15,734 nt of DNA from CAYMJO01 sp964391305 (GCA_964391305.1 CAYMJO010000019.1:1-15734); one strand, 5' to 3'; counted from the first letter of the stretch, positions 1 to 7,163 are shown. Numbers and translations are program-made. Notes: a model not told the origin generated them from the letters alone.

Positions 1-298
1 AAACCCTTGCAATGTCCGTATTTAAACCCTAATCGCATACATCTTAGACTCATTTTGAGTCCATTATGTATCTGAACTTATTCAAAGAATTTGTCAAAGT
101 TTTTTTGCTCAATTATTTTGGACAGAATAGTATGCTGTCTTTACTTTCCGCGAATTTGGCTTGCATTTATTTTTATTTTATGATAAAATATATAACATAG
201 GATAAAAAAGGATAAAAATATCTTTTTCAAACAAAAATACATTTTTTAAAATAACTTTTGGGCTTTTTTTAAAGCCAAAAGTTTGATTTAAAACCAAA
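1..298. other. AT-rich intergenic leader with small hairpins
   Basis: No supported gene lies here. Two small hairpins are visible: GACTC/GAGTC at 47-61 and GACAG/CTGTC at 121-139. A stronger one at 253-283 pairs AACTTTTG plus GCTTT with AAAGC plus CAAAAGTT, with one bulged G. It lies 15 nt upstream of the first gene's ATG, so it is part of that gene's leader or the terminator of a unit outside the window. It has no proper T-tract on either strand. The short ORF that crosses this stretch on the minus strand overlaps the start of the first gene and shows no family features. Confidence 0.6.
161..189 (+). promoter_or_regulatory. Candidate sigma70-type promoter for the zinc-ribbon/transglutaminase gene
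   Basis: TTGCAT at 161-166 and TAAAAT at 184-189 are separated by 17 nt. An overlapping alternative is TTGGCT with TATGAT, also at 17 nt. The surrounding DNA is very AT-rich, so chance matches are likely. Confidence 0.35.
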
Positions 299-1567
299 AT
301 GAAAACTTGTCCACAATGCGGGGCTTCTATGCCTGATCGAGAAAAATTTTGCATGCGATGCGGCAAAGTTTTAGTTGAATCCGCGTCGGCGAACGCGCCT
401 AAGCCCGTCGCAAGATCAATGCCAGTTGCTCCAAGACCGCAAACTCCTTCGGAAGTCCAAGGAGGAATGGTTTCTCCCGCGCCTCAAAAAAAGAAAGTTT
501 TGGTTTACGCGCTGATCGCTATAGCGGTTATATCCGCTATTATAATTGTTTTGATGTTGACGGGCGTTATCAAAATTGGAACGACGGGGACTTCAATTAT
601 TAGCCCTGCGGTTTTGGAAGAGGCGCCTAAGGTGGAAGTTGCTTGGGATGTGGAGTCTGATCTGCCGACAGCTTTTTATACGAATAAAAATAGAAGGCTG
701 GTGAGAATAAAACTCAAGACTGACAAGGATGCGAAGGTCAAGGTTAGCGTTGAGATTCCCGAAATAACGGAAAAAGAAATAAGAACTCTTGATGTGGCGA
801 TGGCTGAAAAAGGGCACGATTTCAAGCCCCCATTTTTGCAGGACGCGTACGGCAGACTTAGCAAGGCGCAGAGTAAATTTATAAATTTAAAAGTTACTAC
901 GATCGACGATAAGATAATTAGAGAAGAATCAATTCCAATCCGCGTGCTTTCTAGAAACGATATGGTTTGGGTTGAGAAAGATGGAACACAGCATTACGAG
1001 GACATTGCAAGATGGGTTACTATGAATAACAAAGAAGTCGAAGAGCTTGTGCGTGTTGCCGCCGAATATAATGAACAACTTTGTGGTACGCATGCTATGG
1101 TAGGATATTTGGGAGATGAGACGATGGTTGTGTGTCAGCTCGCGTCGATTTTTGCCGCGATGCAAGATGCTTATCAGGTTGCATATATTGCTTCTACGGA
1201 AAGTTATACCACTTCCAATGCGCAAAGTATACGGCTTCCCGAAGATGTGCTGAAAGACCATAGCGGGTTGTGCATAGAGACGACGGTCTTGGTTGCTGCG
1301 GCGCTTGAAAATCTCGGGCTTGAGCCTGCCATTGTGATAATTCCAGGCCATGCGTGGGTCGCGGTTAAGACATATCCTGGATCACCATCTTATTTTCATC
1401 TTGAGACCACAATGCTCGATGCGCCGGTTGTAGATGCCCTTGAAACTGGCGAAATGAATTGGATGACGGAAGGCGGAAGCGCGATCGCCATTGTTGATAT
1501 AAAGAAAGCCAGAGAAAGAGGCATTATGCCGTTTGGGGAAGCGAGTGGAGAGAGAGAAATGGAGTAA
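299..1567 (+). CDS. Zinc-ribbon membrane protein with extracytoplasmic transglutaminase-like domain
   Basis: The 422-residue product starts with a treble-clef zinc ribbon (C4, C7, C18, C21), followed by a Pro/Ala-rich linker (about 30-63). A lysine cluster at 64-66 precedes one transmembrane helix (about 67-90). The lysines favour an N-inside topology, placing the zinc ribbon in the cytoplasm and the rest outside. Residues about 250-400 resemble a transglutaminase-like cysteine protease fold: C325 in SGLCIE, H351 in GHAWV and E369 in HLETT occupy the Cys-His-Asp positions. The third residue is Glu instead of the usual Asp. Residues 110-220 look like a beta-rich spacer domain. The substrate is unknown; peptide or cell-wall cleavage or crosslinking is inference only. 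The next gene has the same N-terminal architecture 115 nt downstream, so the two are probably co-transcribed. I see no clear ribosome binding site. Fold confidence is moderate. Confidence 0.8.
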   Translation: MKTCPQCGASMPDREKFCMRCGKVLVESASANAPKPVARSMPVAPRPQTPSEVQGGMVSPAPQKKKVLVYALIAIAVISAIIIVLMLTGVIKIGTTGTSIISPAVLEEAPKVEVAWDVESDLPTAFYTNKNRRLVRIKLKTDKDAKVKVSVEIPEITEKEIRTLDVAMAEKGHDFKPPFLQDAYGRLSKAQSKFINLKVTTIDDKIIREESIPIRVLSRNDMVWVEKDGTQHYEDIARWVTMNNKEVEELVRVAAEYNEQLCGTHAMVGYLGDETMVVCQLASIFAAMQDAYQVAYIASTESYTTSNAQSIRLPEDVLKDHSGLCIETTVLVAAALENLGLEPAIVIIPGHAWVAVKTYPGSPSYFHLETTMLDAPVVDALETGEMNWMTEGGSAIAIVDIKKARERGIMPFGEASGEREME

Positions 1568-1682
1568 CGGAATGTTGGGTCTGTCTATTTGTTGATTGCT
1601 AAAAATTTGCCAAACATTTTTATAAATTAAAACAGCGAGACGGATTTTTATTCTTAATCGTCTAGCTGAAGAACTTAACATT

Positions 1683-2732
1683 ATGAATTGTCCAAAATGT
1701 AATGATCCAGTTGAAGCTGGAGAAACATTTTGTGGAAAATGTGGAGCGCCTGTTCCCGCTCAAAAGAGTTCACAAAGCCAACCACAAGCCAAGTCTCAGA
1801 GTCAACCTCAAGCTTCATCCAAACAACAGTCTACAACTTATGTTCCAAAAAAGAAAAAGGGACTTCTTCTTGGGGTGGTTGCGGTTGTTGTGATTGTCGC
1901 CATTCTGCTTGTTCTATACTTCACGGGCGTTCTCGGAGGCTCCGCCGCTGTGAAGAAATACGTTACAGGCGCTGGAGGAGATTTTCAGAATGTGGTTGAT
2001 AATCTTGGAAAGCTTGAGAAGACTTTGACTTATGAGACTTCTGGAGATGCTGAAAAAGATCTTGCAAAATTTAAAGAAGAAGTTGATGACATTAATTCTA
2101 CAAGAACTGCTTTGGACGCGGCGATAACTAGATTGGGTGGTCTTCGAACTGCAAAAGAAACAAAGGAGTTGGGAAACAGGCTGAATGCTTTTTATAACAC
2201 GCTCAAAGTTAACATGGAAACCAGATATGGCATTGTGAATTATTTCTACGAGTCTGGAAAGCTTGGCGATAAGATGAGCAAGTCCATGGGCGCTTTTGGA
2301 GAAGAAGATTACAATCCAGATGATATTACTCAATTTAAAAACGACATTCAACAGCTTAAGATTATTTTGGATCAAGCGGTTGGTGACATGGAGGCGATGA
2401 CTGTTCCCGGGAATCTCAAGGAAATGCACGATTCGGATATAGAAATGCTCAAGCAGATGTCGGATGTTTTGGGAGACATAGTGCTTGCGATTGATCGAAT
2501 GGATGAAATGGGGCTCATATCGGGCTTCACGAGATTCACGACGCTTGTGAGTGAATATGATACCAAGACCCAAGAAAGATATAAGGAAATACTGGGTCCT
2601 GAATTCGACAACCTAAATAATGCGTTGGACGATCTCAATAAGAAAAAGGACTCGGTCGAGGAAGAATTTGCAAGGCTGAAGGGTAAATACAATATTCAAA
2701 GTTCCGCGTTGAGATTTCTGGAGTCTAGATAA
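1683..2732 (+). CDS. Zinc-ribbon, single-pass membrane protein with helical outer domain
   Basis: The 349-residue product has an N-terminal zinc ribbon (C3, C6, C17, C20), a Gln/Ser-rich linker (about 27-52), a KKKK cluster (56-59) and one transmembrane helix (about 60-84). The rest (about 88-349) is rich in charged residues, Leu and Asp, and reads as mostly alpha-helical with coiled-coil-like stretches, especially 310-345. No catalytic motif is recognised. Linker, membrane segment and ribbon match the layout of the preceding gene, so the pair looks like one N-terminal module joined to two different exported parts. By the positive-inside rule the ribbon is cytoplasmic. A weak inverted repeat (AGACG/CGTCT, 1638-1663) lies in the leader. 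A strong terminator follows the stop codon by about 20 nt. The function is unknown. Confidence 0.8.
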   Translation: MNCPKCNDPVEAGETFCGKCGAPVPAQKSSQSQPQAKSQSQPQASSKQQSTTYVPKKKKGLLLGVVAVVVIVAILLVLYFTGVLGGSAAVKKYVTGAGGDFQNVVDNLGKLEKTLTYETSGDAEKDLAKFKEEVDDINSTRTALDAAITRLGGLRTAKETKELGNRLNAFYNTLKVNMETRYGIVNYFYESGKLGDKMSKSMGAFGEEDYNPDDITQFKNDIQQLKIILDQAVGDMEAMTVPGNLKEMHDSDIEMLKQMSDVLGDIVLAIDRMDEMGLISGFTRFTTLVSEYDTKTQERYKEILGPEFDNLNNALDDLNKKKDSVEEEFARLKGKYNIQSSALRFLESR

Positions 2733-2753
2733 AAATTGATTCTCTTCGATAGA

Positions 2754-2792
2754 AAAAGCCTCGTCATTAAGTGACGGGGCTTTTGATTTTTT
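2754..2792. terminator. Bidirectional Rho-independent terminator
   Basis: A 13-bp stem (2754-2766 with 2772-2784, one T-G wobble) has the loop TTAAG and the core CGTCA/TGACG. The flanking AAAAGCC/GGCTTTT gives a T-run on both strands, and a further T-tract follows at 2786-2792. It ends the zinc-ribbon pair on plus and can end the xer/tRNA unit on minus. Confidence 0.85.
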
Positions 2793-2897
2793 TATAGATT
2801 TTTTTAAAAAATTCCAGACTTTTAGGTTTTGTTTGAAAAAATTTATCGACTGAATTGGGTTATAATTAAGAGTACAGCGAGTCCATAAAATCCTGTT

Positions 2898-2973
2898 TGG
2901 TGGGCGCAGGAGGAATTGAACCTCCGGCCTTATCCTTAAGAGGGATCTGCTCTACCTGCTGAGCTATGCGCCC
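2898..2973 (-). tRNA. tRNA-Lys (anticodon CTT), CCA encoded
   Basis: Read on the minus strand, the acceptor stem GGGCGCA/TGCGCCC is perfect. The D-stem is GCTC/GAGC, the anticodon loop is CTCTTAA (anticodon CTT, Lys AAG codons), and the T-arm is GGAGG-TTCAATT-CCTCC. The discriminator A is followed by an encoded CCA (2898-2900). Length is 73 nt plus CCA. The outermost anticodon-stem pair (27-43) is a G-A mismatch; all other stems pair. A degenerate tRNA relic lies 13 nt upstream and the Xer gene before that, all on the same strand. Confidence 0.93.
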
Positions 2974-2986
2974 AAGAATTGTTTTT

Positions 2987-3052
2987 AAAAGATCGAACCT
3001 TCGACCTTCCCCGCCAAAGGCGGGGCTGCTCTACCCGTTGAGCTATGCGTCC
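2987..3052 (-). pseudogene. Degenerate, 3'-truncated tRNA relic
   Basis: The 5' part is a good tRNA half: acceptor strand GGACGCA, then TA, D-stem GCTC/GAGC and loop AACGGGTA, nearly identical to the adjacent tRNA-Lys. A T-loop-like GGTTCGAT follows. The anticodon arm is occupied by a perfect palindrome (CCCCGCC AAA GGCGGGG on plus, 3009-3025), and the 3' acceptor strand that should read TGCGTCC is missing, replaced by A-rich sequence. If CCTTTGG were the loop, the anticodon would be TTT (Lys), but position 33 would be C instead of U. I read it as a dead tandem copy; an unusual tRNA-like RNA is the alternative. Confidence 0.65.
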
Positions 3053-3104
3053 AAAGATGTTGCGGCAAAGAGAATTTTATCAATTTTTTTTAAAAAAATC
3101 AACT

Positions 3105-4079
3105 CTATCTTCTCTTCTTCCCATGAAAAGCTTTGTGAATATCTCTTAGTTGTTGATTCGTTATATGCGTATAAATCTGCGTTGTCGTTATCGACGCGTG
3201 TCCAAGCATTGCCTGGACAGATCGGATGTCCGCGCCGTTTGTGAGGAGATCTGTCGCGAATGTGTGTCGGAGCGAGTGAGTCGTTATGTCTTTTGTTATT
3301 CCAGCGAGCTGGGAATATTTTTTTATGATGCGCTGGATGCTTCTTGGCGTAATTCGAGGTTGGTTTTGTATCGTGTTTTTTCCTGTCTTGCCCTCTGTTT
3401 TTTTATCGCAGGGAATGAGTAGCGCGTTGAAATTGTCATGTCGAAGGTCTAAATATTGCTTTAGTGCTTTCTTTGCCGTGTCGGAAAGAAAGACGATTCT
3501 CGGCTTGTCGCCCTTGCCAATGACCGTAAATTCATTTTTCTTTAGATTTATATCTTTCTTATTGAGGTTGCAAAGTTCGCTTACGCGGAGACCCGTCGAG
3601 AAGAGCAGTTCAAGGATTGCTTTATCTCGCACGCAGATCGTTTTTTGCAAGGAAGACTTTTCTTTGGATTTATTTTTACTCTCATTTTTTTCTAAAAACT
3701 CCATTGGCGCTTTGAGCAGTCGCTCAAGCTCTTCCTCATCCAAAAATTGAATTATTCTCGATTCTGCCTTTGGCAATTCTATTTTTTCCGAGGCAAGGGT
3801 CTTTATATCTTGCTTTGCCAGATATTTTAAAAAAGAACGCAAGGCTATCACGTGATACGCCTGCGTTATTTTTTTCAATGGTTTTCCAGCCTTGTCTTTG
3901 TACCTGTTCAATTTTAATCTATATTTTTTTATAAGTGGAAGGGTTATGGCGCTTGGACTTTTCACTGCCATCCATGACGAAAAGCGCTCCAAGTAATGCT
4001 TGTAGTTTTGGATCGTTTTTTCGGAACGATTGAGATCGATCTCGCAGTATTCCAAAAAATCGGTTATTAGATTTAGCAT
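3105..4079 (-). CDS. Tyrosine recombinase, XerC/XerD type
   Basis: The 324-residue protein has the SAM-like core-binding domain (about 1-100) and the catalytic domain. The complete catalytic set is present: R165 in TGLRVSEL, K189 in GKGDKPR, H268 and R271 in HSLRHTFA, H294 in LGHAS, and nucleophile Y303 in IYTH. Members of this family resolve chromosome dimers at dif during division. Length is slightly above the usual 290-310 because of Lys-rich insertions near 130-148 and 224-240. The gene is followed on the same strand by the tRNA relic and tRNA-Lys. Adjacency to tRNA would also fit an island integrase, but I found no att-like repeats around the tRNAs and no phage-type genes, so a chromosomal single-Xer system is more likely. 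XerC and XerD cannot be told apart from this alone. Confidence 0.9.
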   Translation of the reverse strand: MLNLITDFLEYCEIDLNRSEKTIQNYKHYLERFSSWMAVKSPSAITLPLIKKYRLKLNRYKDKAGKPLKKITQAYHVIALRSFLKYLAKQDIKTLASEKIELPKAESRIIQFLDEEELERLLKAPMEFLEKNESKNKSKEKSSLQKTICVRDKAILELLFSTGLRVSELCNLNKKDINLKKNEFTVIGKGDKPRIVFLSDTAKKALKQYLDLRHDNFNALLIPCDKKTEGKTGKNTIQNQPRITPRSIQRIIKKYSQLAGITKDITTHSLRHTFATDLLTNGADIRSVQAMLGHASITTTQIYTHITNQQLRDIHKAFHGKKRR

Positions 4080-4097
4080 AAAATAAGTACTAAGTAC

Positions 4098-4165
4098 TAA
4101 GCTTTAAGCACCAATCTCTAAACTACTTTTGAAAAGAAAGCTTAGTGTTTGGTGCTTAGAGCTTA
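4098..4165. repeat. Long imperfect inverted repeat upstream of xer
   Basis: The 17-nt arms at 4098-4114 and 4149-4165 pair with one mismatch (TAAGCTTTAAGCACCAA against the complement TAAGCTCTAAGCACCAA). The 34-nt spacer pairs partly as well (AAACTA with TAGTGTTT). Just outside the left arm is the tandem AGTACTAAGTACTAAG. It sits between the divergent xer and rpsO genes, before the rpsO promoter candidate. Confidence 0.7.
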
Positions 4166-4197
4166 ATTGTACGACACATTCTATTTTTCCGCAAATG

Positions 4198-4226
4198 TTG
4201 CAAAAATCTTTGTCCCATGATAAGAT
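4198..4226 (+). promoter_or_regulatory. Candidate promoter of the rpsO-pnp unit
   Basis: TTGCAA at 4198-4203 and TAAGAT at 4221-4226 are separated by exactly 17 nt. It predicts a start near 4233 and an rpsO leader of about 155 nt carrying two hairpins. Confidence 0.5.
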
Positions 4227-4256
4227 TAGTGTTACGGATAAATGCTCGATTTGTCT

Positions 4257-4273
4257 GTCTGTCGGCGGCAGAC
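4257..4273. repeat. Short palindromic element, copy 1
   Basis: Arms GTCTGTC and GGCAGAC flank the loop GGC, with one T-G wobble. The same two 7-nt arms recur at 11492-11509 around a different loop. It lies inside the predicted rpsO leader. A longer alternative pairing uses TTGTCTG (4251-4257) with CAGACAA (4269-4275). Confidence 0.6.
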
Positions 4274-4322
4274 AAGCGAAGAGATCCGGTAATTTGGGTA
4301 ATTTAAGCGATTCACTAACACT

Positions 4323-4369
4323 GCCGATGCCCGATTTCCACTTTCTTTGAGTGGATTAGAGCATCAGGC
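4323..4369 (+). promoter_or_regulatory. Leader hairpin before rpsO, candidate S15 autoregulatory element
   Basis: The outer stem GCCGATGC (4323-4330) pairs with GCATC-A-GGC (4361-4369, one bulged A). The inner stem TCCACT (4337-4342) pairs with AGTGGA (4350-4355) around a 7-nt loop. The internal loop between them is asymmetric. The structure ends 18 nt before the rpsO ATG. Leaders of rpsO in several bacteria fold to mimic the S15 site of 16S rRNA; the sequence here does not obviously match a known class, so the role is inferred from position. Confidence 0.45.
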
Positions 4370-4387
4370 GGTATTTTCAACAAGAAG

Positions 4388-4648
4388 ATGCTTAAAAAAG
4401 AGCAAAAGGAGAAGATCATCAAAAAATACAAACTACATGCCAAGGACACGGGCTCTACCGAAGTCCAGGTTGCGATACTCACGGAGGAAATTTCTCAACT
4501 TCAGGATCATTTGAAAAAACATAAAAAAGATAAACATTCTCGAAGAGGCCTTTTAAAAAAGGTTAACAGCAGACGTCGTCTTTTGGCCTATTTGAAAAAG
4601 GAAGATGAAAAGAGGTATGATAAAGTCGTGAAGGCGCTGAAACTTTAA
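4388..4648 (+). CDS. rpsO: 30S ribosomal protein S15 (uS15)
   Basis: The 86-residue product covers the whole S15 family (usual length about 89). It contains the conserved H17-x-x-D-TGS-x-EVQVA segment (residues 17-29) that contacts the 16S rRNA three-way junction, the H-x(6)-H-SRRGL segment near residues 45-54, and the basic SRRRLLAYL near 61-69. S15 binds the central domain of 16S rRNA early in 30S assembly and bridges to the large subunit. pnp follows 151 nt later on the same strand, the arrangement found in many bacteria. The leader has no strong Shine-Dalgarno site (AAGAAG abuts the ATG) but holds two hairpins that could mediate feedback by S15. Confidence 0.97.
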   Translation: MLKKEQKEKIIKKYKLHAKDTGSTEVQVAILTEEISQLQDHLKKHKKDKHSRRGLLKKVNSRRRLLAYLKKEDEKRYDKVVKALKL

Positions 4649-4654
4649 AATAGC

Positions 4655-4702
4655 ACCCAGCTTTTTTCAAAGAGTACAAATCAAATTTTTAAAAAACTGG
4701 GT
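4655..4702. repeat. Inverted repeat in the rpsO-pnp spacer
   Basis: ACCCAG plus T6 (4655-4667, one bulged C) pairs with A6 plus CTGGGT (4691-4702) around a 23-nt loop. No T-tract follows the right arm, so it does not look like a terminator and transcription may continue into pnp. CCCAG/CTGGG arms recur in the spacer before the DUF3352 gene. Confidence 0.6.
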
Positions 4703-4726
4703 ATTGTGTTAATGAAAACTAATTTT

Positions 4727-4783
4727 TTGCCTGCATACCAATAGACTATGACGTGACGTGCGTAGTCTCTAGTCTGCAGGCAA
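4727..4783 (+). promoter_or_regulatory. Hairpin in the pnp leader
   Basis: TTGCCTGCA (4727-4735) pairs perfectly with TGCAGGCAA (4775-4783). Inside, AGACTA (4743-4748) pairs with TAGTCT (4763-4768). The structure ends 16 nt before the pnp ATG. In Enterobacteria a pnp leader stem-loop is cut by RNase III and allows PNPase to repress its own mRNA; here that function is inferred from position only. Confidence 0.5.
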
Positions 4784-4799
4784 GAGCCAAAATAATTTT

Positions 4800-7061
4800 A
4801 TGAAACCACGTAGTTTTACGATGGAATTAGGGGGGCGCGAACTTAAAATTGAAACCGGTAAACTTGCTAAACAAGCCAGTGGCGCCGTCACCGTGCAATA
4901 CGGAGACACCGTGATACTTGCGACTGTTGGAATGTCCAAAGACGCGAGGGAAGGAATAGATTTTCTTCCGCTTATGGTCGAGTATGACGAGAAAATGTAT
5001 GCCTCTGGCAAAATAAAAGGATCTCGTTTTGTGAAAAGAGAGGGAAGACCCTCCGATGAAGCGCAACTCACCGCAAGGTTGATTGATAGGCCGCTTAGGC
5101 CGCTTTTTGATGAGCGGCTTCAAAATGAAATACAGGTTGTGATAACGACTCTTTCATATGATGGGGAAAACGATCCGGACATTCCCGCGATGATAGGCGC
5201 CGCAACGGCAATTCTCATTTCTGATATTCCGTTTGAAGCTCCTCTTTCAGGAGTCAGGGTTGGAATGGTTGACGGCGAGTTTGTGTTGAATCCTACGGTG
5301 GAAGCAAGAAACAGGAGCTCTCTTGATCTTATTGTCGCTGGAACAGCTGGTCATATTGTCATGGTCGAAGCCGGCGCGAATGAAGTTCCTGAAAAAGATA
5401 TACTTAGCGCGATGGAATTTGGGCATAAGAGTATTAAGAAGATTTGCAAGTTGCAGGAAGAAATAGTTGTCGCCGTCGGGAGTAAAAAGTTTGAGATTGA
5501 GTCGGAGAAAAGCGTAGAAGATACATCAGATATCAAACAAAAGGTTTTGAAATTTCTTGGAAATCGACTTGATGATCTGCTTTCAATAAATACGAAACTT
5601 GAAAGAATGAAGGCGACGGATGAATTGCAAAACGAGGTTCGAGAGGCTTTAATGAAAGATTTTGACGATAAATTTTCCAAGGATTCCATTTCGGCCGTTG
5701 AAGAAAAAGAAAAAGAAAAATCAAGACTTAATGAGGAAGTCAAAGAGGTTTTTCACGAGGCACTTTCTGAAAAAGTGAGAGCCGATATTTTACAGAAAGA
5801 AAAAAGGATCGGAGGGAGAAAACCCGATGAAATCCGTCCGCTTTCAATAAATGTTGGGCTTTTCCCGCGTACGCACGGCACGGGTTTATTTACCCGTGGA
5901 GAAACACAGGTGTTGACGGTTGCGACTTTGGGAGCGCCGGGGGACGAGCAAATAATCGATGGAATGGAGGAGGAATACAAAAAACGTTTCCTTCATCACT
6001 ACAACATGCCCGCGTTCGCCACGGGTGAAGTTGCGCCATCTCGTTGGCCATCACGCCGCGAGCTTGGACACGGTGCTTTGGCAGAGCGTGCCATAACGCC
6101 AGTTCTTCCCGATCAGGAAAAATTTCCATATACGATTCGCTTGGTTTCGGAAGTCCTTGAGGCAAACGGATCGACCTCCATGGCTTCCACGTGTGCAAGC
6201 TCGCTTAGTCTCATGGATGCCGGTGTCCCCATCAAGTCCGCCGTTGCCGGCATTGCTATGGGTCTTATTACCGATGGCAATAGCAATTATAAAATTTTGA
6301 CGGACATTCAGGGTGAAGAAGATCATCTTGGTGACATGGATTTCAAAGTTACTGGAACGAAAAAAGGCATCACATGCATGCAGATGGACATCAAAGTAAA
6401 GGGCATTACACAGAAAATTTTTGAGGAAGCGATAAAGCGGGCTGGACAGGCCAGAATGGAAATTCTTGATGCCATGGACAAAGTTATTTCCGAGCCTCGC
6501 AAGGAAATGTCGCCTTACGCTCCGCGCATAGAGTCTTTTCATATAAAACCAGATAAAATTAGAGAGGTCATCGGTCCCGGCGGAAAAACGATCAACGAAA
6601 TCATTGACGAGACCGATGTCAAGATTGACATTGATGATGACGGCTTGGTTCTGGTGTCTTCGACCAGCAGGGAAGGTATCAAGGAAGCCGTTCAAAGGAT
6701 TAAAGACATTGTCAGAGAGCCGGAGGTTGGCGAGCTTTTCAAGGGAAAGGTGACTCGGATTGAGAATTTTGGCGCCTTTGTGGAAATTTTTCCAAAGTGC
6801 GAAGGGCTCGTGCATATTTCCGAGCTCGCGCCTTATCGCGTCGAGAAGGTTGAGGATATTCTAAAGATGGGAGACGCAGTTGATGTCATAGTGACGGAGA
6901 TTGACTCGCAGGGCAGAGTGAATTTATCCAAAAAACTTGCCGACATAAAACTTGGGAAAAAACCGCCGATGCGCCCGAAGCCCGATGAAAACAGAAGTAA
7001 GGATCGCAGAGATCGCGGGTCCAGAGGGGGCTTTAGGAAAAAGTTTTTTGGGAGAAAATAA
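4800..7061 (+). CDS. pnp: Polynucleotide phosphorylase (3'-5' exoribonuclease)
   Basis: The 753-residue product degrades RNA phosphorolytically from the 3' end and acts as a trimer in mRNA decay. Domains in order: RNase PH 1 (about 5-230, with SRFVKREGRPS at 75-85), all-alpha linker (about 240-335), RNase PH 2 (about 340-560), KH (about 575-635, GPGG loop 592-595) and S1 RNA-binding (about 643-713). Catalytic acidic residues are present in EEDHLGDMDFKV (D508, D514, matching E. coli D486 and D492). The alpha linker contains a very charged run (EEKEKEKSRLNEEVK, 301-315). The C-terminus ends in a basic Arg/Gly/Lys tail (about 718-753), so the protein is longer than the usual roughly 700 residues. 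The ATG is chosen because MKPRSFTMELGGREL matches the family N-terminus. No Shine-Dalgarno site is evident. Confidence 0.97.
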   Translation: MKPRSFTMELGGRELKIETGKLAKQASGAVTVQYGDTVILATVGMSKDAREGIDFLPLMVEYDEKMYASGKIKGSRFVKREGRPSDEAQLTARLIDRPLRPLFDERLQNEIQVVITTLSYDGENDPDIPAMIGAATAILISDIPFEAPLSGVRVGMVDGEFVLNPTVEARNRSSLDLIVAGTAGHIVMVEAGANEVPEKDILSAMEFGHKSIKKICKLQEEIVVAVGSKKFEIESEKSVEDTSDIKQKVLKFLGNRLDDLLSINTKLERMKATDELQNEVREALMKDFDDKFSKDSISAVEEKEKEKSRLNEEVKEVFHEALSEKVRADILQKEKRIGGRKPDEIRPLSINVGLFPRTHGTGLFTRGETQVLTVATLGAPGDEQIIDGMEEEYKKRFLHHYNMPAFATGEVAPSRWPSRRELGHGALAERAITPVLPDQEKFPYTIRLVSEVLEANGSTSMASTCASSLSLMDAGVPIKSAVAGIAMGLITDGNSNYKILTDIQGEEDHLGDMDFKVTGTKKGITCMQMDIKVKGITQKIFEEAIKRAGQARMEILDAMDKVISEPRKEMSPYAPRIESFHIKPDKIREVIGPGGKTINEIIDETDVKIDIDDDGLVLVSSTSREGIKEAVQRIKDIVREPEVGELFKGKVTRIENFGAFVEIFPKCEGLVHISELAPYRVEKVEDILKMGDAVDVIVTEIDSQGRVNLSKKLADIKLGKKPPMRPKPDENRSKDRRDRGSRGGFRKKFFGRK

Positions 7062-7084
7062 TTGACAGAGTTCAGTTCTCGGTG

Positions 7085-7159
7085 CCCAGTTTTTAGTTTC
7101 TTTTAGTTAAGAAAGTTTTTCTTTTAGAAGAAACTTAGTACTGTTTACTGAAAACTGGG
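7085..7159 (+). repeat. Long imperfect inverted repeat just before the DUF3352 start codon
   Basis: CCCAGTTTTTAGT (7085-7097) pairs with ACTGAAAACTGGG (7147-7159) with one G-T wobble; inside, AGTTTCTT (7095-7102) can pair with AAGAAACT (7128-7135). The right arm ends 4 nt before the ATG at 7164, so the folded form would cover the translation start. It has no T-tract suited to termination of pnp. Confidence 0.6.
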
Positions 7160-7163
7160 ATTT

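Noticed and set aside
1914..2573. 219-codon minus-strand ORF within the second zinc-ribbon gene
   Set aside because: A shadow of the real gene; the plus frame has clear ribbon, linker and membrane segment.
2861..2866. TATAAT on plus before the tRNA genes
   Set aside because: The nearest -35-like TTGAAA is 22 nt away, and nothing on plus follows except antisense to tRNA and xer.
2897..4079. Xer gene plus tRNAs as the edge of an integrated island
   Set aside because: No direct repeat of a tRNA end, no phage or conjugation genes nearby; the neighbours are housekeeping genes.
4129..4350. 73-codon ORF between xer and rpsO
   Set aside because: It overlaps the palindrome, promoter and leader hairpins, and has no recognisable domain.
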